Below are positions 24,385 to 32,446 of a DNA stretch of 34,374 bases, piece after piece (position 1 is the stretch's first letter; each line of letters starts with the position of its first letter). Position numbers and translations under genes: made by a program. Source of the DNA: an uncultured Thermomicrobiales bacterium (GTDB lineage: Bacteria > Chloroflexota > Chloroflexia > Thermomicrobiales > UBA6265); the NCBI GenBank assembly GCA_902806355.1, contig CADCWI010000034.1, positions 1 through 34,374 on the forward strand, in the 5' to 3' direction. Under the pieces are notes generated by a model. The model did not search any database, was not told where the DNA came from, and worked only from the letters and a program-made list of their open reading frames with translations.

Positions 24385-26409
24385 ATGGCAGATCTGCTGT
24401 TCCTGATTCCATTGCTGCCGCTGGCCGCATTCTGTGTCAACATCCTGCTCGGCCGCTCGGTGATCCGGGACAAGGCCCACTGGATCGCGGCGCCGGCGGT
24501 GTTGGGCTCATGGCTGCTGTCGATCTTCGTCTTCCTCGATATCTACGATACCGGGGAGCCGATCCACCAGCGCCTGTTCACCTGGATCCCGGCGGGGGAT
24601 TTCGTCGTTGACGTTTCGCTGTATGCGGACCAGTTGACCGCGATCATGCTGCTTGTCGTCACCACCGTCGGATTCCTCGTCCATATCTATTCCGTCGGCT
24701 ACATGCACGGCGACGATGGATATTACCGGTTCTTCTCCTACCTCCCACTCTTCGTCTTCTCGATGCTGATGCTCGTTCTGGCGGACAACCTGCTCCTTCT
24801 CTTCGTGTTCTGGGAAGCGGTCGGTCTCTGTTCCTTCCTCCTGATCGGGTACTACTTCCGCCGCCGCTCAGCCGCCAATGCCGCCAAGAAGGCGTTCATC
24901 GTCAATCGGATCGGGGATCTCGGGTTTGGGCTCGGGATCATGCTCGCGTTCTGGACCTTCGGCACGGTCGCCTTCTACGGCGAGGAGGGCGTGTTCGCCC
25001 GGGCGCACAATCACGAGGCGCTCGGCATCGCCGGCGGCACGATGACACTGATCGGCATCCTGCTCTTCATCGGCGCCTGCGGCAAGAGCGCGCAGTTCCC
25101 GCTGCATGTCTGGCTCCCGGACGCGATGGAGGGCCCGACCCCCGTTTCCGCGCTGATTCACGCGGCGACGATGGTCACTGCCGGCATCTACATGGTTGCC
25201 CGCGCCCACTCGATCTTCATCAGCTCCGAAACCGCGATGCTGGTCGTAGCCGTGATCGGCGCGTTTACGGCCCTGATGGCGGCAACGATCGCGCTCGCGC
25301 AGAACGACATCAAGCGGATCGTCGCCTATTCGACCGTCAGCCAGCTTGGGTACATGGCCTTCGCGCTCGGCACCGGGGCATGGGTAGCGGCGATCTTTCA
25401 CCTGATGACGCACGCCTTCTTCAAGGGACTGCTCTTCCTCGGCTGCGGCTCGGTGATCCACGGCATGCACGAGGAGCAGGATATCCAGCGGATGGGGGGC
25501 CTGCGCAAGTACATGCCGATCACCTTCTGGACGTTCCTGATCGGTGCACTGGCAAATGCAGGATTGATCCCACTGGCCGGATTCTGGTCCAAGGATGAGA
25601 TCATCGTCGGGGCATGGATCAGCGATTCGCCCTTCGGCAGGATCGCCTCGATCATGGGCCTGATAGCCGCGTTCCTGACCGCCCTCTACATGTTTCGCCT
25701 CGTATTCAAGGTTTTCTTCGGACGCGAACGGTTCGACACGACACATGTGCATCCCCATGAATCCGGGGCATGGATGGCGATTCCGCTGATCATCCTTGCC
25801 GTGCCATCAGCGATCATCGGCTTCGTCGGGTTCCCGCCGGAAGACGGCGAGTTCCACCACTTCCTGGAGCCGGTCTTCGAGGAAGAAGCACCGGAGCAAG
25901 CGTCGCTCGCCTTCGTACAGGCCGAGACATCGGAAGATGCCGAGCATGCGGGGGAAGAGGCCACGGCCGGTGAGCATGCGGAGGAAGATGAACATCACGT
26001 CTCGCTTGCGACGACCATCACCTTCGGCGTCATCTCGACCATCGCGGCCGCCGGTGGCATCCTCGCGGCCTACCTGACCTACTTGCGGGGGACGATCAGC
26101 GCCGAGGCAATCGGCGCACGCTTCCAGGGCGCTTATCAGTTCCTGCTCAACAAGTGGTATATCGACGAACTCTACGATCGAATCTTCGTCCAGCCCCTGC
26201 GGAACTTCTCGGACTTTCTCTGGAGAGTCATCGATGAGGGGGTGATCGACGCCGCCGTCAATGGCATCGCGGCCGGGATCGGCGCGATCAGCCAACGACT
26301 CCGCCACGTTCAGACCGGTCTCGTTGCAAACTATGCGCTCGCGATCGCGCTTGGTATGGTCGTGATCGTCGGCGTGTATCTCGCCGGATTTTCAAACCTG
26401 TTCCGCTAG
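24385..26409 (+). CDS. nuoL: NADH-quinone oxidoreductase subunit L
   Basis: A 674-aa antiporter-like proton-pumping subunit at the tip of the membrane arm. Key residues are E144 (VFWEAVG, helix 5), K234 (CGKSAQFPLHVWLPDAMEG, helix 7), H259 (ALIHAATMV) and K403 (FWSKDEI, helix 12). The long lateral helix and its terminal anchor are present (about residues 560-674). An acidic, His-containing insert at about 496-538 (FEEEAPEQASLAFVQAETSE and on to EHAEEDEHHV) separates helix 14 or so from the following helix. ATG 24385 follows AAGGA by 7 bases. Confidence 0.97.
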   Translation: MADLLFLIPLLPLAAFCVNILLGRSVIRDKAHWIAAPAVLGSWLLSIFVFLDIYDTGEPIHQRLFTWIPAGDFVVDVSLYADQLTAIMLLVVTTVGFLVHIYSVGYMHGDDGYYRFFSYLPLFVFSMLMLVLADNLLLLFVFWEAVGLCSFLLIGYYFRRRSAANAAKKAFIVNRIGDLGFGLGIMLAFWTFGTVAFYGEEGVFARAHNHEALGIAGGTMTLIGILLFIGACGKSAQFPLHVWLPDAMEGPTPVSALIHAATMVTAGIYMVARAHSIFISSETAMLVVAVIGAFTALMAATIALAQNDIKRIVAYSTVSQLGYMAFALGTGAWVAAIFHLMTHAFFKGLLFLGCGSVIHGMHEEQDIQRMGGLRKYMPITFWTFLIGALANAGLIPLAGFWSKDEIIVGAWISDSPFGRIASIMGLIAAFLTALYMFRLVFKVFFGRERFDTTHVHPHESGAWMAIPLIILAVPSAIIGFVGFPPEDGEFHHFLEPVFEEEAPEQASLAFVQAETSEDAEHAGEEATAGEHAEEDEHHVSLATTITFGVISTIAAAGGILAAYLTYLRGTISAEAIGARFQGAYQFLLNKWYIDELYDRIFVQPLRNFSDFLWRVIDEGVIDAAVNGIAAGIGAISQRLRHVQTGLVANYALAIALGMVVIVGVYLAGFSNLFR

Positions 26410-26463
26410 GCTCCGTAGCGTGCCCAGCGCGGCCATGGACCTGCAACAACCCCGGAGGGGCGT

Positions 26464-28191
26464 GTGGAAAGCTTTCCGATCCTCAGTCTCATAGCCTTCC
26501 TGCCGTCGATCGGCGCGTTGGCGATCCTGTTCGGGTCAAGAGGCTCGACCACAATGCCGCGGCAGGTCGCGCTCGGTGCATCCGTGCTGAGCTTCCTGCT
26601 CTCGCTCATCGTCCTTGCACGGTTCGATCGCAATGCCGAATTCCAGTTCACCGAACGCCGGGTCTGGCTTGAAGATCTCGGGGTGTCCTATTTCCTCGGT
26701 GTGGATGGGATCGCGGTATTGCTGATCGCGCTGACGACGTTGCTTACGGTGATCGCGATCATCTGGTCATGGGATACCGTGCGAGAACGCCAACGCGAGT
26801 ACTTCATCGCGATGCTGCTGCTCGAGACCGGCATGCTTGGCGTGTTCATGGCGCTGGACCTCTTCATCTTCTACTTCTTCTGGGAGCTCGTACTCATTCC
26901 GATGGCGCTGCTCATCGGGATCTGGGGAAGCTCGAACCGCGTCTACGCCGCGATCAAGTTCTTCCTCTACACCCTCTTCGGCTCGCTCCTGATGCTGATC
27001 GCGATCGTCGCGACCTACCAGGCGTTCTATGTCGAAACTGGCGAACGCACGCTCGATATCCTTCGCTTGCAGGAGGGGGTCGGGCTTGGCGCCTACGGCG
27101 CCACCTTCCAGTTCTGGATGTTCGCGGCCTTCTTCATTGCCTTTGCAGTGAAGGTGCCGATGTTCCCCTTCCATACCTGGCTACCGGATGCCCACGTCGA
27201 GGCCCCGACGGCGGCCTCCGTCATCCTCGCGGCGGTGATGCTCAAGATGGGCGGGTACGGGCTGCTCCGCTTCAACCTGCCGCTCTACCCGCGGGGAACG
27301 GAGGATTGGACGCCGATCATCATCGTGCTCTCGATCATCGGCATCATCTACGGTGCGCTGGTCGCGCTCGTCCAGCCGGACATGAAGAAGCTGATCGCGT
27401 ACTCTTCCGTCAGCCACATGGGCTTCGTCACACTCGGCATCTTCATCATGAACCTGCAGGGGATGGACGGCGCGATGATGGTCATGCTCGCGCATGGCTT
27501 CAACACCGGCGGTCTCTTCCTGCTGGTCGGCGTCATCTACGAGCGCGCCCACACCCGGAACATCAGCGCGTTCGGTGGGCTGGCGAGCCGGATGCCTGCC
27601 TGGGCCGCCTACTTCGCAATTTTCATGTTCGCCAGCATCGGTCTTCCCGGGATGTCCGGCTTTGTTGGTGAGTTCCTGGTTGCCCTTGGCACCTGGGAGT
27701 ACAACCGGTGGGCGGCGGCGATCACGTTCTCGGTCGTCATCCTTGCCGCCTGGTACATGATGTGGATGTTCCAGCGAGTGGTCTTCGGCCGCGCCTCCGG
27801 CCAGGCGCCGGACCCCGGCGACACCCAGCTCACCCCCGGCGAGCGGGAGGAGATCCGGGCCCATGGCGGGCACGACACCGGCGTCGAACACGGAACATAC
27901 GACACGCACGGTGATGGCAACCTGCGCCCGGCGCCGGTCAGCGGCGGCGCTCACGGTCACGATGCCCATGACAACCATGGCCACGCGGGAAGCACCGACA
28001 GCTATCCCACACACGACGGCCAGCTCGACAGCTCGGCCTGGCCCGACTTGACGCGCAAGGAAGTGCTGACCCTGTTCCCCCTGGCCGTGCTCACGATCGT
28101 CTTCGGTATCTACCCCAAGCCGCTGCTCGAGATCGCGGAGCCAAGCTTCCAGGCGATCCTGGATGGGGCGCTCCGGGTCGTCGGCAATTGA
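26464..28191 (+). CDS. nuoM: NADH-quinone oxidoreductase subunit M with His-rich loop
   Basis: A 575-aa antiporter-like proton-pumping subunit. Visible key residues are E141 (FYFFWEL, helix 5), K230 (FAVKVPMFPFHTWLPDAHVE, helix 7), the KMGGYG motif (261-266) and E403 (FVGEFLV, helix 12). Between helix 13 (to about 443) and helix 14 (from about 531) lies an unusual loop of about 85 residues. Ten His lie between 467 and 517 (H467, 470, 476, 482, 497, 499, 502, 505, 507, 517), mixed with Asp and Gly. The start is GTG 26464 behind GGAGGGG. It follows nuoL by 54 bases. Confidence 0.96.
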   Translation: MESFPILSLIAFLPSIGALAILFGSRGSTTMPRQVALGASVLSFLLSLIVLARFDRNAEFQFTERRVWLEDLGVSYFLGVDGIAVLLIALTTLLTVIAIIWSWDTVRERQREYFIAMLLLETGMLGVFMALDLFIFYFFWELVLIPMALLIGIWGSSNRVYAAIKFFLYTLFGSLLMLIAIVATYQAFYVETGERTLDILRLQEGVGLGAYGATFQFWMFAAFFIAFAVKVPMFPFHTWLPDAHVEAPTAASVILAAVMLKMGGYGLLRFNLPLYPRGTEDWTPIIIVLSIIGIIYGALVALVQPDMKKLIAYSSVSHMGFVTLGIFIMNLQGMDGAMMVMLAHGFNTGGLFLLVGVIYERAHTRNISAFGGLASRMPAWAAYFAIFMFASIGLPGMSGFVGEFLVALGTWEYNRWAAAITFSVVILAAWYMMWMFQRVVFGRASGQAPDPGDTQLTPGEREEIRAHGGHDTGVEHGTYDTHGDGNLRPAPVSGGAHGHDAHDNHGHAGSTDSYPTHDGQLDSSAWPDLTRKEVLTLFPLAVLTIVFGIYPKPLLEIAEPSFQAILDGALRVVGN

Positions 28192-28286
28192 GCGTGCAAG
28201 TGCACACGGTGACGTTCTCTGGCAGTCGTGATTGCTCGCGCCATTCCGTCATGCAGAGCACAGCGACGACAGATGAATTCACCCCT

Positions 28287-28311
28287 GTAGTGGCCGGTCT
28301 TGTGCCGACCA
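28287..28311. repeat. REP-like palindrome, copy C, within the nuo cluster
   Basis: GTAGTGGCCGGTCTTGTGCC followed by GACCA. The arms TGGCCGG and CCGACCA have one mismatch. It lies in the 186-base gap between nuoM and nuoN. Confidence 0.6.
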
Positions 28312-28377
28312 GTCTGCCAAGATCACGAGCAGTGTCCGTGTCGCTGACACCGTTCTACGGAATGCGGAGTCGATTCA

Positions 28378-29901
28378 ATGACGTATGACCTGATAGTTCC
28401 GGACTGGGGTCTCATCCTTCCCCAGTTCGTGGTGTTCATCACGACGATCGTGCTTTCGCTGGCCGATGCGTTCCTGCCGAGCCGCCTGCATTTCGGCTGG
28501 CTCACGGCGATCTCGCTGATCGGATACGGGCTCGGGCTGGTCCTGTTGCTCGGGCAGCGCGGAGCCAACGAGAGCACCTTCTACGGCCTGTTCCGGGCTG
28601 ATGGATTGACGGTCTTCCTGTCGCTCATCATCCTGAGCGCCGCGATCCTGACCGTCTTCGTATCCGCCAGTTATGTCGATCGACTCGAAGGCAGAATGCC
28701 GATCGGGGAGTTCTATACCCTGCTCGCGTTCTCGGTTCTCGGTGCGCTGCTGACGGCCTCCGCCGGTGACCTCGTGATGCTCTTCGTCGGGATCGAGCTG
28801 TCGTCCCTCGCGACGTACATCCTGACCGCGTTCGCGAAGCGCCGCGCAACGTCCCTTGAAGGAGCGCTCAAGTACTTCCTGCTGGGAATCTTCGCGAGTG
28901 CGATCCTGCTCTATGGCATGGCCTGGGTCTACGGCTCCGCCGGCTCGACCAACCTTGATGTGATCGCCCAGAATCTGCAAGGGATCGTTGCCGGCCAGGA
29001 CGGCCTGGACGCGTCGCTCCTGCTGGGTCTGCTGCTGGTGATCGTCGGGCTGGCATTCAAGCTCGCCGCGGTTCCCTTTCACTTCTGGACCCCCGACGCC
29101 TACGACGGCGCGCCGACTCCAGTGTCGGGCTTCATGTCCGTCGTTCCAAAGGCCGCCGCGATGGCCGCCGCGATCCGCATCCTGGTGCAGGGCCTCTCAC
29201 CGCTACGGGACGACTGGGTGACGCTGATCGCCGTGCTGGCCCTGGTCACGATGGTGTTCGGGAACGTCGTCGCGATCTCCCAGCGCAACGTGAAGCGCAT
29301 GCTCGCCTACTCCTCGATCGCCCACACTGGGTACATGATGGCCGGCCTAGCTGCGTACCAGATCCAGGATGGCTTCACCGCCGGGGGAGGTGACGCGGAG
29401 CAGGGCGTCACCAGCGTGCTCTATTACATCTTTGCCTACACGTTCATGAACATCGGCGCGTTCGCGGTCGTGGCCTGGATCCAGCATCGCGGACGAGGGA
29501 TGGAACTCGAGGACTTCAGCGGCCTGGGCACGACCCACCCACTCCCTGCAGCGGCGATGACCGTCTTCCTGGTCTCCTTGATGGGCATCCCGCCGACGAT
29601 CGGCTTCTACGGCAAGTACTACGTGATCGTTGCCCTGATCGATTCGGGCCTGCTCTGGCTGGCACTGGCGATCGTGCTGATGTCGGCGGTGAGCGCCTTC
29701 TTCTACCTTCGGGTCGTCGCCCAGATGTACTTCAGCGATGGCGCGCCCGCCGGATCGTACAGGTCGACGCCACTCCTCAACATCGGCATCGCCGGTATGG
29801 TGATCGGCGTGATCGCGCTCGGCCTCTTCTCCGGCCCGATCGTGAATCTGGCGGACGAGTGGTCGAGCGCCCTGACGCTCGCGACCCAGGTCGCTCCTTA
29901 A
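28378..29901 (+). CDS. nuoN: NADH-quinone oxidoreductase subunit N
   Basis: A 507-aa antiporter-like proton-pumping subunit, last of the cluster. Conserved residues are E140 (FVGIELSS, helix 5; many relatives use Lys/Glu pairs here), K165 (LKYFLLG), K228 (FKLAAVPFHFWTPDAYDGAP) and K258 (VPKAAAM). Later helices carry QRNVKRMLAYSSIAHTGYM, the antiporter signature. ATG 28378 has GCGGAG 8 bases before it. A 16-bp terminator follows 27 bases after its stop. Confidence 0.97.
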   Translation: MTYDLIVPDWGLILPQFVVFITTIVLSLADAFLPSRLHFGWLTAISLIGYGLGLVLLLGQRGANESTFYGLFRADGLTVFLSLIILSAAILTVFVSASYVDRLEGRMPIGEFYTLLAFSVLGALLTASAGDLVMLFVGIELSSLATYILTAFAKRRATSLEGALKYFLLGIFASAILLYGMAWVYGSAGSTNLDVIAQNLQGIVAGQDGLDASLLLGLLLVIVGLAFKLAAVPFHFWTPDAYDGAPTPVSGFMSVVPKAAAMAAAIRILVQGLSPLRDDWVTLIAVLALVTMVFGNVVAISQRNVKRMLAYSSIAHTGYMMAGLAAYQIQDGFTAGGGDAEQGVTSVLYYIFAYTFMNIGAFAVVAWIQHRGRGMELEDFSGLGTTHPLPAAAMTVFLVSLMGIPPTIGFYGKYYVIVALIDSGLLWLALAIVLMSAVSAFFYLRVVAQMYFSDGAPAGSYRSTPLLNIGIAGMVIGVIALGLFSGPIVNLADEWSSALTLATQVAP

Positions 29902-29928
29902 GACACGCCATCCCGGATGGCACAGTGA

Positions 29929-29971
29929 GTCATCGGATGGGCAAGGGAGTTCCCATTGCCCATCCGATGAC
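29929..29971. terminator. Bidirectional terminator between nuoN and the FkbM gene
   Basis: GTCATCGGATGGGCAA (29929-29944) and TTGCCCATCCGATGAC (29956-29971) are perfectly complementary over 16 bases. The loop can close further by GGGA/TCCC. It lies between two convergent genes, 27 bases after the nuoN stop and directly next to the stop of the minus-strand methyltransferase gene, so it can serve both. Confidence 0.85.
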
Positions 29972-29972
29972 G

Positions 29973-30767
29973 CTATTCCGGCAGGAAAATGAAGTTGTTC
30001 ACGTAGTCCCGCGAAAGCACGTTGTCTGCCGCGACGACTTGGTGCCGCTCCACATCGAACGCTGACAACGGGCGCCGGAGCCGCCCCGCCTCCAGGAATT
30101 CTCCACGGTAGCCATGCACGAGGATGCGATCGAATACCGTCTCGGGTGGCCGCTCGCCAAGGTCATGGTTGATCTCGATCAGGATGTTTGGCCGGTGCTG
30201 CGCCAACGTCTCCCTCGCCCCGTCGAGCACCTCAAGCTCATGCCCTTCCACATCGATCTTGAGGAAACCCACCGGTCGATCCACGTGACGCAGCACATCA
30301 TCCAGCGTACGCACGGGGACCCGCCGCGTCTCCATGCCGCCGGCGTCCCCGGCCTGAGCCGCATCCTCGAGCGTTGCGAGCGCGGTCTTCTGCGCACCAC
30401 CAAGCCGAGGAACACGTAGCGGCGCCTCCCCCGTATGGGACGAGAGCGCACACCGCACCACCGAAATCGGAAGACGAAGGGTGCGTGCCGCCCGTTCGAT
30501 GAGATCGGCATCTTCGGCAATCGGCTCGATCGCGATAACACGGCCGCCTTCCCTGGCGAGTCGCGCGAGCGCAAAGCTGTACACCCCGAAATGGGCGCCG
30601 ACATCAACGGTAATGGCGTCTGACCGGACCAGGTGCTTCAGCTCGTGCAACTCCGGCTCACCCAGCCGCTGGTGCAGCATCGCGTTGACACCCACCACGA
30701 GCGCCGGTGGCAGCTTTCGCATTGCGCCTCGCTCGACGCGGGCGATCAATGGCGCAAGCACGCTCAT
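29973..30767 (-). CDS. FkbM family SAM-dependent methyltransferase
   Basis: A 264-aa class I methyltransferase. The SAM-binding motif I is VDVGAHFGVYS (54-64), IEP at 80-82 carries the ribose-binding Glu, and the FkbM hallmark KIDVEGHELEVL lies at 170-181. Members methylate hydroxyl groups on sugars, polyketides or glycans. With no biosynthetic neighbours the substrate cannot be inferred. The start at ATG 30767 has only a weak upstream purine stretch (CCGGC). The C-terminus NNFIFLPE is typical. It is divergent from the NUDIX gene, with 169 bases between. Confidence 0.9.
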   Translation of the reverse strand: MSVLAPLIARVERGAMRKLPPALVVGVNAMLHQRLGEPELHELKHLVRSDAITVDVGAHFGVYSFALARLAREGGRVIAIEPIAEDADLIERAARTLRLPISVVRCALSSHTGEAPLRVPRLGGAQKTALATLEDAAQAGDAGGMETRRVPVRTLDDVLRHVDRPVGFLKIDVEGHELEVLDGARETLAQHRPNILIEINHDLGERPPETVFDRILVHGYRGEFLEAGRLRRPLSAFDVERHQVVAADNVLSRDYVNNFIFLPE

Positions 30768-30936
30768 GTGCCGGTCACGCCGAGCCGGGTGACCAGCATC
30801 TCAGACCTGCAGCTCATGCGATGCATGCCCACTGTGGAACCTCTCTCATGATTCAACACTTTCACCCTCCATCCCGGACACGATCGGATACATGGCGTAT
30901 TGTGCTCCAAGTGTGCATCGCGTGAGGGAAGACGAC

Positions 30937-31608
30937 ATGACACTCCAGCCGGATTTCGCCCAGGATCCAGAGGAACGTTTCGATATCGTCACGGCGGATA
31001 GGCACCCGACGGGTCGGACCAAGGCAAGATGGGAAGTGCATCGCGACGGCGACTGGCATCGCTCGATCCACGTCTGGGTCTACGGCATCGCGGCCGCACA
31101 ACCCTTTCTTCTGATGAACCAACGCGGGCTGAACAAGGACAACTGGCCAGGCGTGCTGGACGCGACCGTCGGCGGGCACCTGTCCGCCGGTGAAATGGTT
31201 GAGGACGCTTACCGGGAGGTGGAGGAGGAAATCGGGATCATTGCGGACCCCACGACGCTGCGCTGGGTCGGAACACGCATCGGCGTGGACGAGAGCGTGC
31301 CGGGGATCATCGACCGCGAACTGCAGGAAGTTTTCCTGTACCGGGACGACCGGCCGCTGGCGGACTACCTTCCCAATCCGGCCGAGCTTGAAGGGCTGAT
31401 CCAGATCTCGCTCGCCGACGCGCTGAAATTGTTCGCCAGAGACGTGCCCGAGGTTCCGGGAACGATCCTGCACGCGAAGGACCGGATCATCGAGCCGTTC
31501 AACGTGACCCAGGACAAGCTGCTGCCAGTCGGCGTCGACCAGTATTTCCTTCGTGCCGCCGTCGCCATCCTCCACGCCCTCCGCAATGACCGCTGGGTAG
31601 TGCTCTGA
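30937..31608 (+). CDS. NUDIX hydrolase
   Basis: A 223-aa protein with a NUDIX box at 80-101: GHLSAGE, then six residues, then REVEEEIGI. The glutamates of REVEEE coordinate Mg2+ for hydrolysis of X-linked nucleoside diphosphates. The spacing between the first Glu and REV is one residue shorter than the textbook GX5EX7REUXEEXGU. I recall this form in an IPP-isomerase-like NUDIX subgroup (AGHLxAGExxEDgxREVEEELG). The opening (ERFDIVTADRHPTGRTKARW) and HVWVYGIA fit that subgroup as well. The frame opens 15 codons earlier, but ATG 30937 follows GAGGGAAG by 6 bases. The substrate is unknown. Confidence 0.9.
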   Translation: MTLQPDFAQDPEERFDIVTADRHPTGRTKARWEVHRDGDWHRSIHVWVYGIAAAQPFLLMNQRGLNKDNWPGVLDATVGGHLSAGEMVEDAYREVEEEIGIIADPTTLRWVGTRIGVDESVPGIIDRELQEVFLYRDDRPLADYLPNPAELEGLIQISLADALKLFARDVPEVPGTILHAKDRIIEPFNVTQDKLLPVGVDQYFLRAAVAILHALRNDRWVVL

Positions 31609-32034
31609 CGCTGCTGTGGACCGGACAGGGCCTTCGCTACGACACGATGGCGGCTGACGGGGGAGATGCTCCTCTTGCCTCTTGTCTGTGGGGTCAGGAC
31701 GTGGCACTCCGGTGACGGGTGGCCAGGAGGTCGTCAGGTGGCGCTCGGCATCATCACCTTGTCATCCCAAAGCGAAGCGATGGGCCTCGTCCGCGCGCGT
31801 TCGCTCCACCAGACGGTGCTTTGATCCTCGATGCAGGAAGGTTATTCGAGATCTTGGCCACGGCGCACTCCAGAACCGCGACGCACGGATCTGTGCACAA
31901 AGATCCATTACATTCGACAGCCGATGCCATGTATCGCTGCCCCTGCAAAGGCAAAATGTGACTCGTTCGTCGTCTTCAGAGGGCAATGGTTCAGCGAAGC
32001 TGCATGGGGACCGGTGCACGGCTGATGCAGGATC

Positions 32035-32069
32035 GCCCCCTGCGACGTGGTGTTACAGGTCGCGGGGGC
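32035..32069 (-). terminator. GC-rich hairpin at the end of the possible minus-strand small gene
   Basis: GCCCCC-T-GCGAC (32035-32046) pairs with GTCGCGGGGGC (32059-32069): 11 pairs with a single bulged T, over a 12-base loop. On the minus strand the loop carries the stop codon (TAA at 32055-32053) of the open frame described next. Confidence 0.45.
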
Positions 32070-32320
32070 GCTTTCGAAGCATCGCGTTCTTCGCGATGGC
32101 GGCGAGAAGATTCACTTCCAGCAGCGCATGTTCCTGATCGGCCAAGGGATGCGGGCTGCCGGTGGGCATTCGGCCGGCCGCCGATGATGGCGGCGTTACG
32201 GTACGCTTCCGCCATCGGGGGATCACCCGGATCGATGTCCGGACGGCATCCTGAAGGAGTCACCAAGGTCTCCGTCCTGATGTTACGCAGGGCTCCACTC
32301 CGGACAATTTTGCTTGCCAT
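32053..32320 (-). pseudogene. Possible small gene of unknown function with one frameshift
   Basis: On the minus strand, one frame from ATG 32320 reads on to GDPPMAEAYRNAAIIGGRPN and AHRQP with GC-rich third positions. The adjacent frame then continues HPLADQEHALLEVNLLAAIA and KNAMLRKRPRDL to a TAA at 32053. Deleting one C from the CCC run near 32155 would join both into a protein of about 88 aa. The tail is helix-forming and looks natural, and a hairpin covers the stop. No RBS is clear and I do not recognise the family. It may be a decayed gene, a sequencing error in a real one, or chance. Confidence 0.3.
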
Positions 32321-32360
32321 GCGGGGGTCGCCATATGGAGCAGACGCACCTCCCGGTTCG

Positions 32361-32414
32361 TAGTGGCTGGTCTTGTGCCAGCCAAGTCGATGGCTGGCAC
32401 AAGACCAGCCACTA
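32361..32414. repeat. Double REP-like palindrome, copy D: 24-bp perfect inverted repeat
   Basis: Left arm 32361-32384 (starts TAGTGGCTGGTCTTG) and right arm 32391-32414 (ends CAAGACCAGCCACTA) are exact reverse complements of 24 bases with the spacer AGTCGA. Each arm is itself the small hairpin unit seen at 7113, 24190 and 28287, with GGCTGG in place of GGCCGG. It ends 33 bases before the GH13 start codon and would fold in that gene's leader or act as a terminator. Confidence 0.9.
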
Positions 32415-32446
32415 TACGCATGCGGCCCATGTCACGAGGATTACCC

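Larger units (their letters stand above)
31609..32446. other. 838-base gap with repeats and a possible small gene remnant
   Basis: After the NUDIX gene come about 150 bases of nondescript sequence, then a repeat end GTCATCCCAAAGCGAAGCGA at 31761. Further on lie a hairpin (32035-32069), a possible frameshifted minus-strand small gene (32053-32320) and the double REP-like palindrome (32361-32414). Plus-strand open frames here have no RBS and unnatural composition. Confidence 0.5.

Noticed and set aside
31682..32137. 151-codon plus-strand ORF after the NUDIX gene
   Set aside because: Ser/Arg-rich composition, no RBS, and it crosses repeat and hairpin sequence.
32363..32446. Upstream extension of the GH13 gene by 28 codons
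   Set aside because: These codons are read from the REP-like palindrome and give the kind of peptide (AGLVPAKSMAGTRPAT) that such repeats encode. The downstream ATG has a good RBS and the normal family start.
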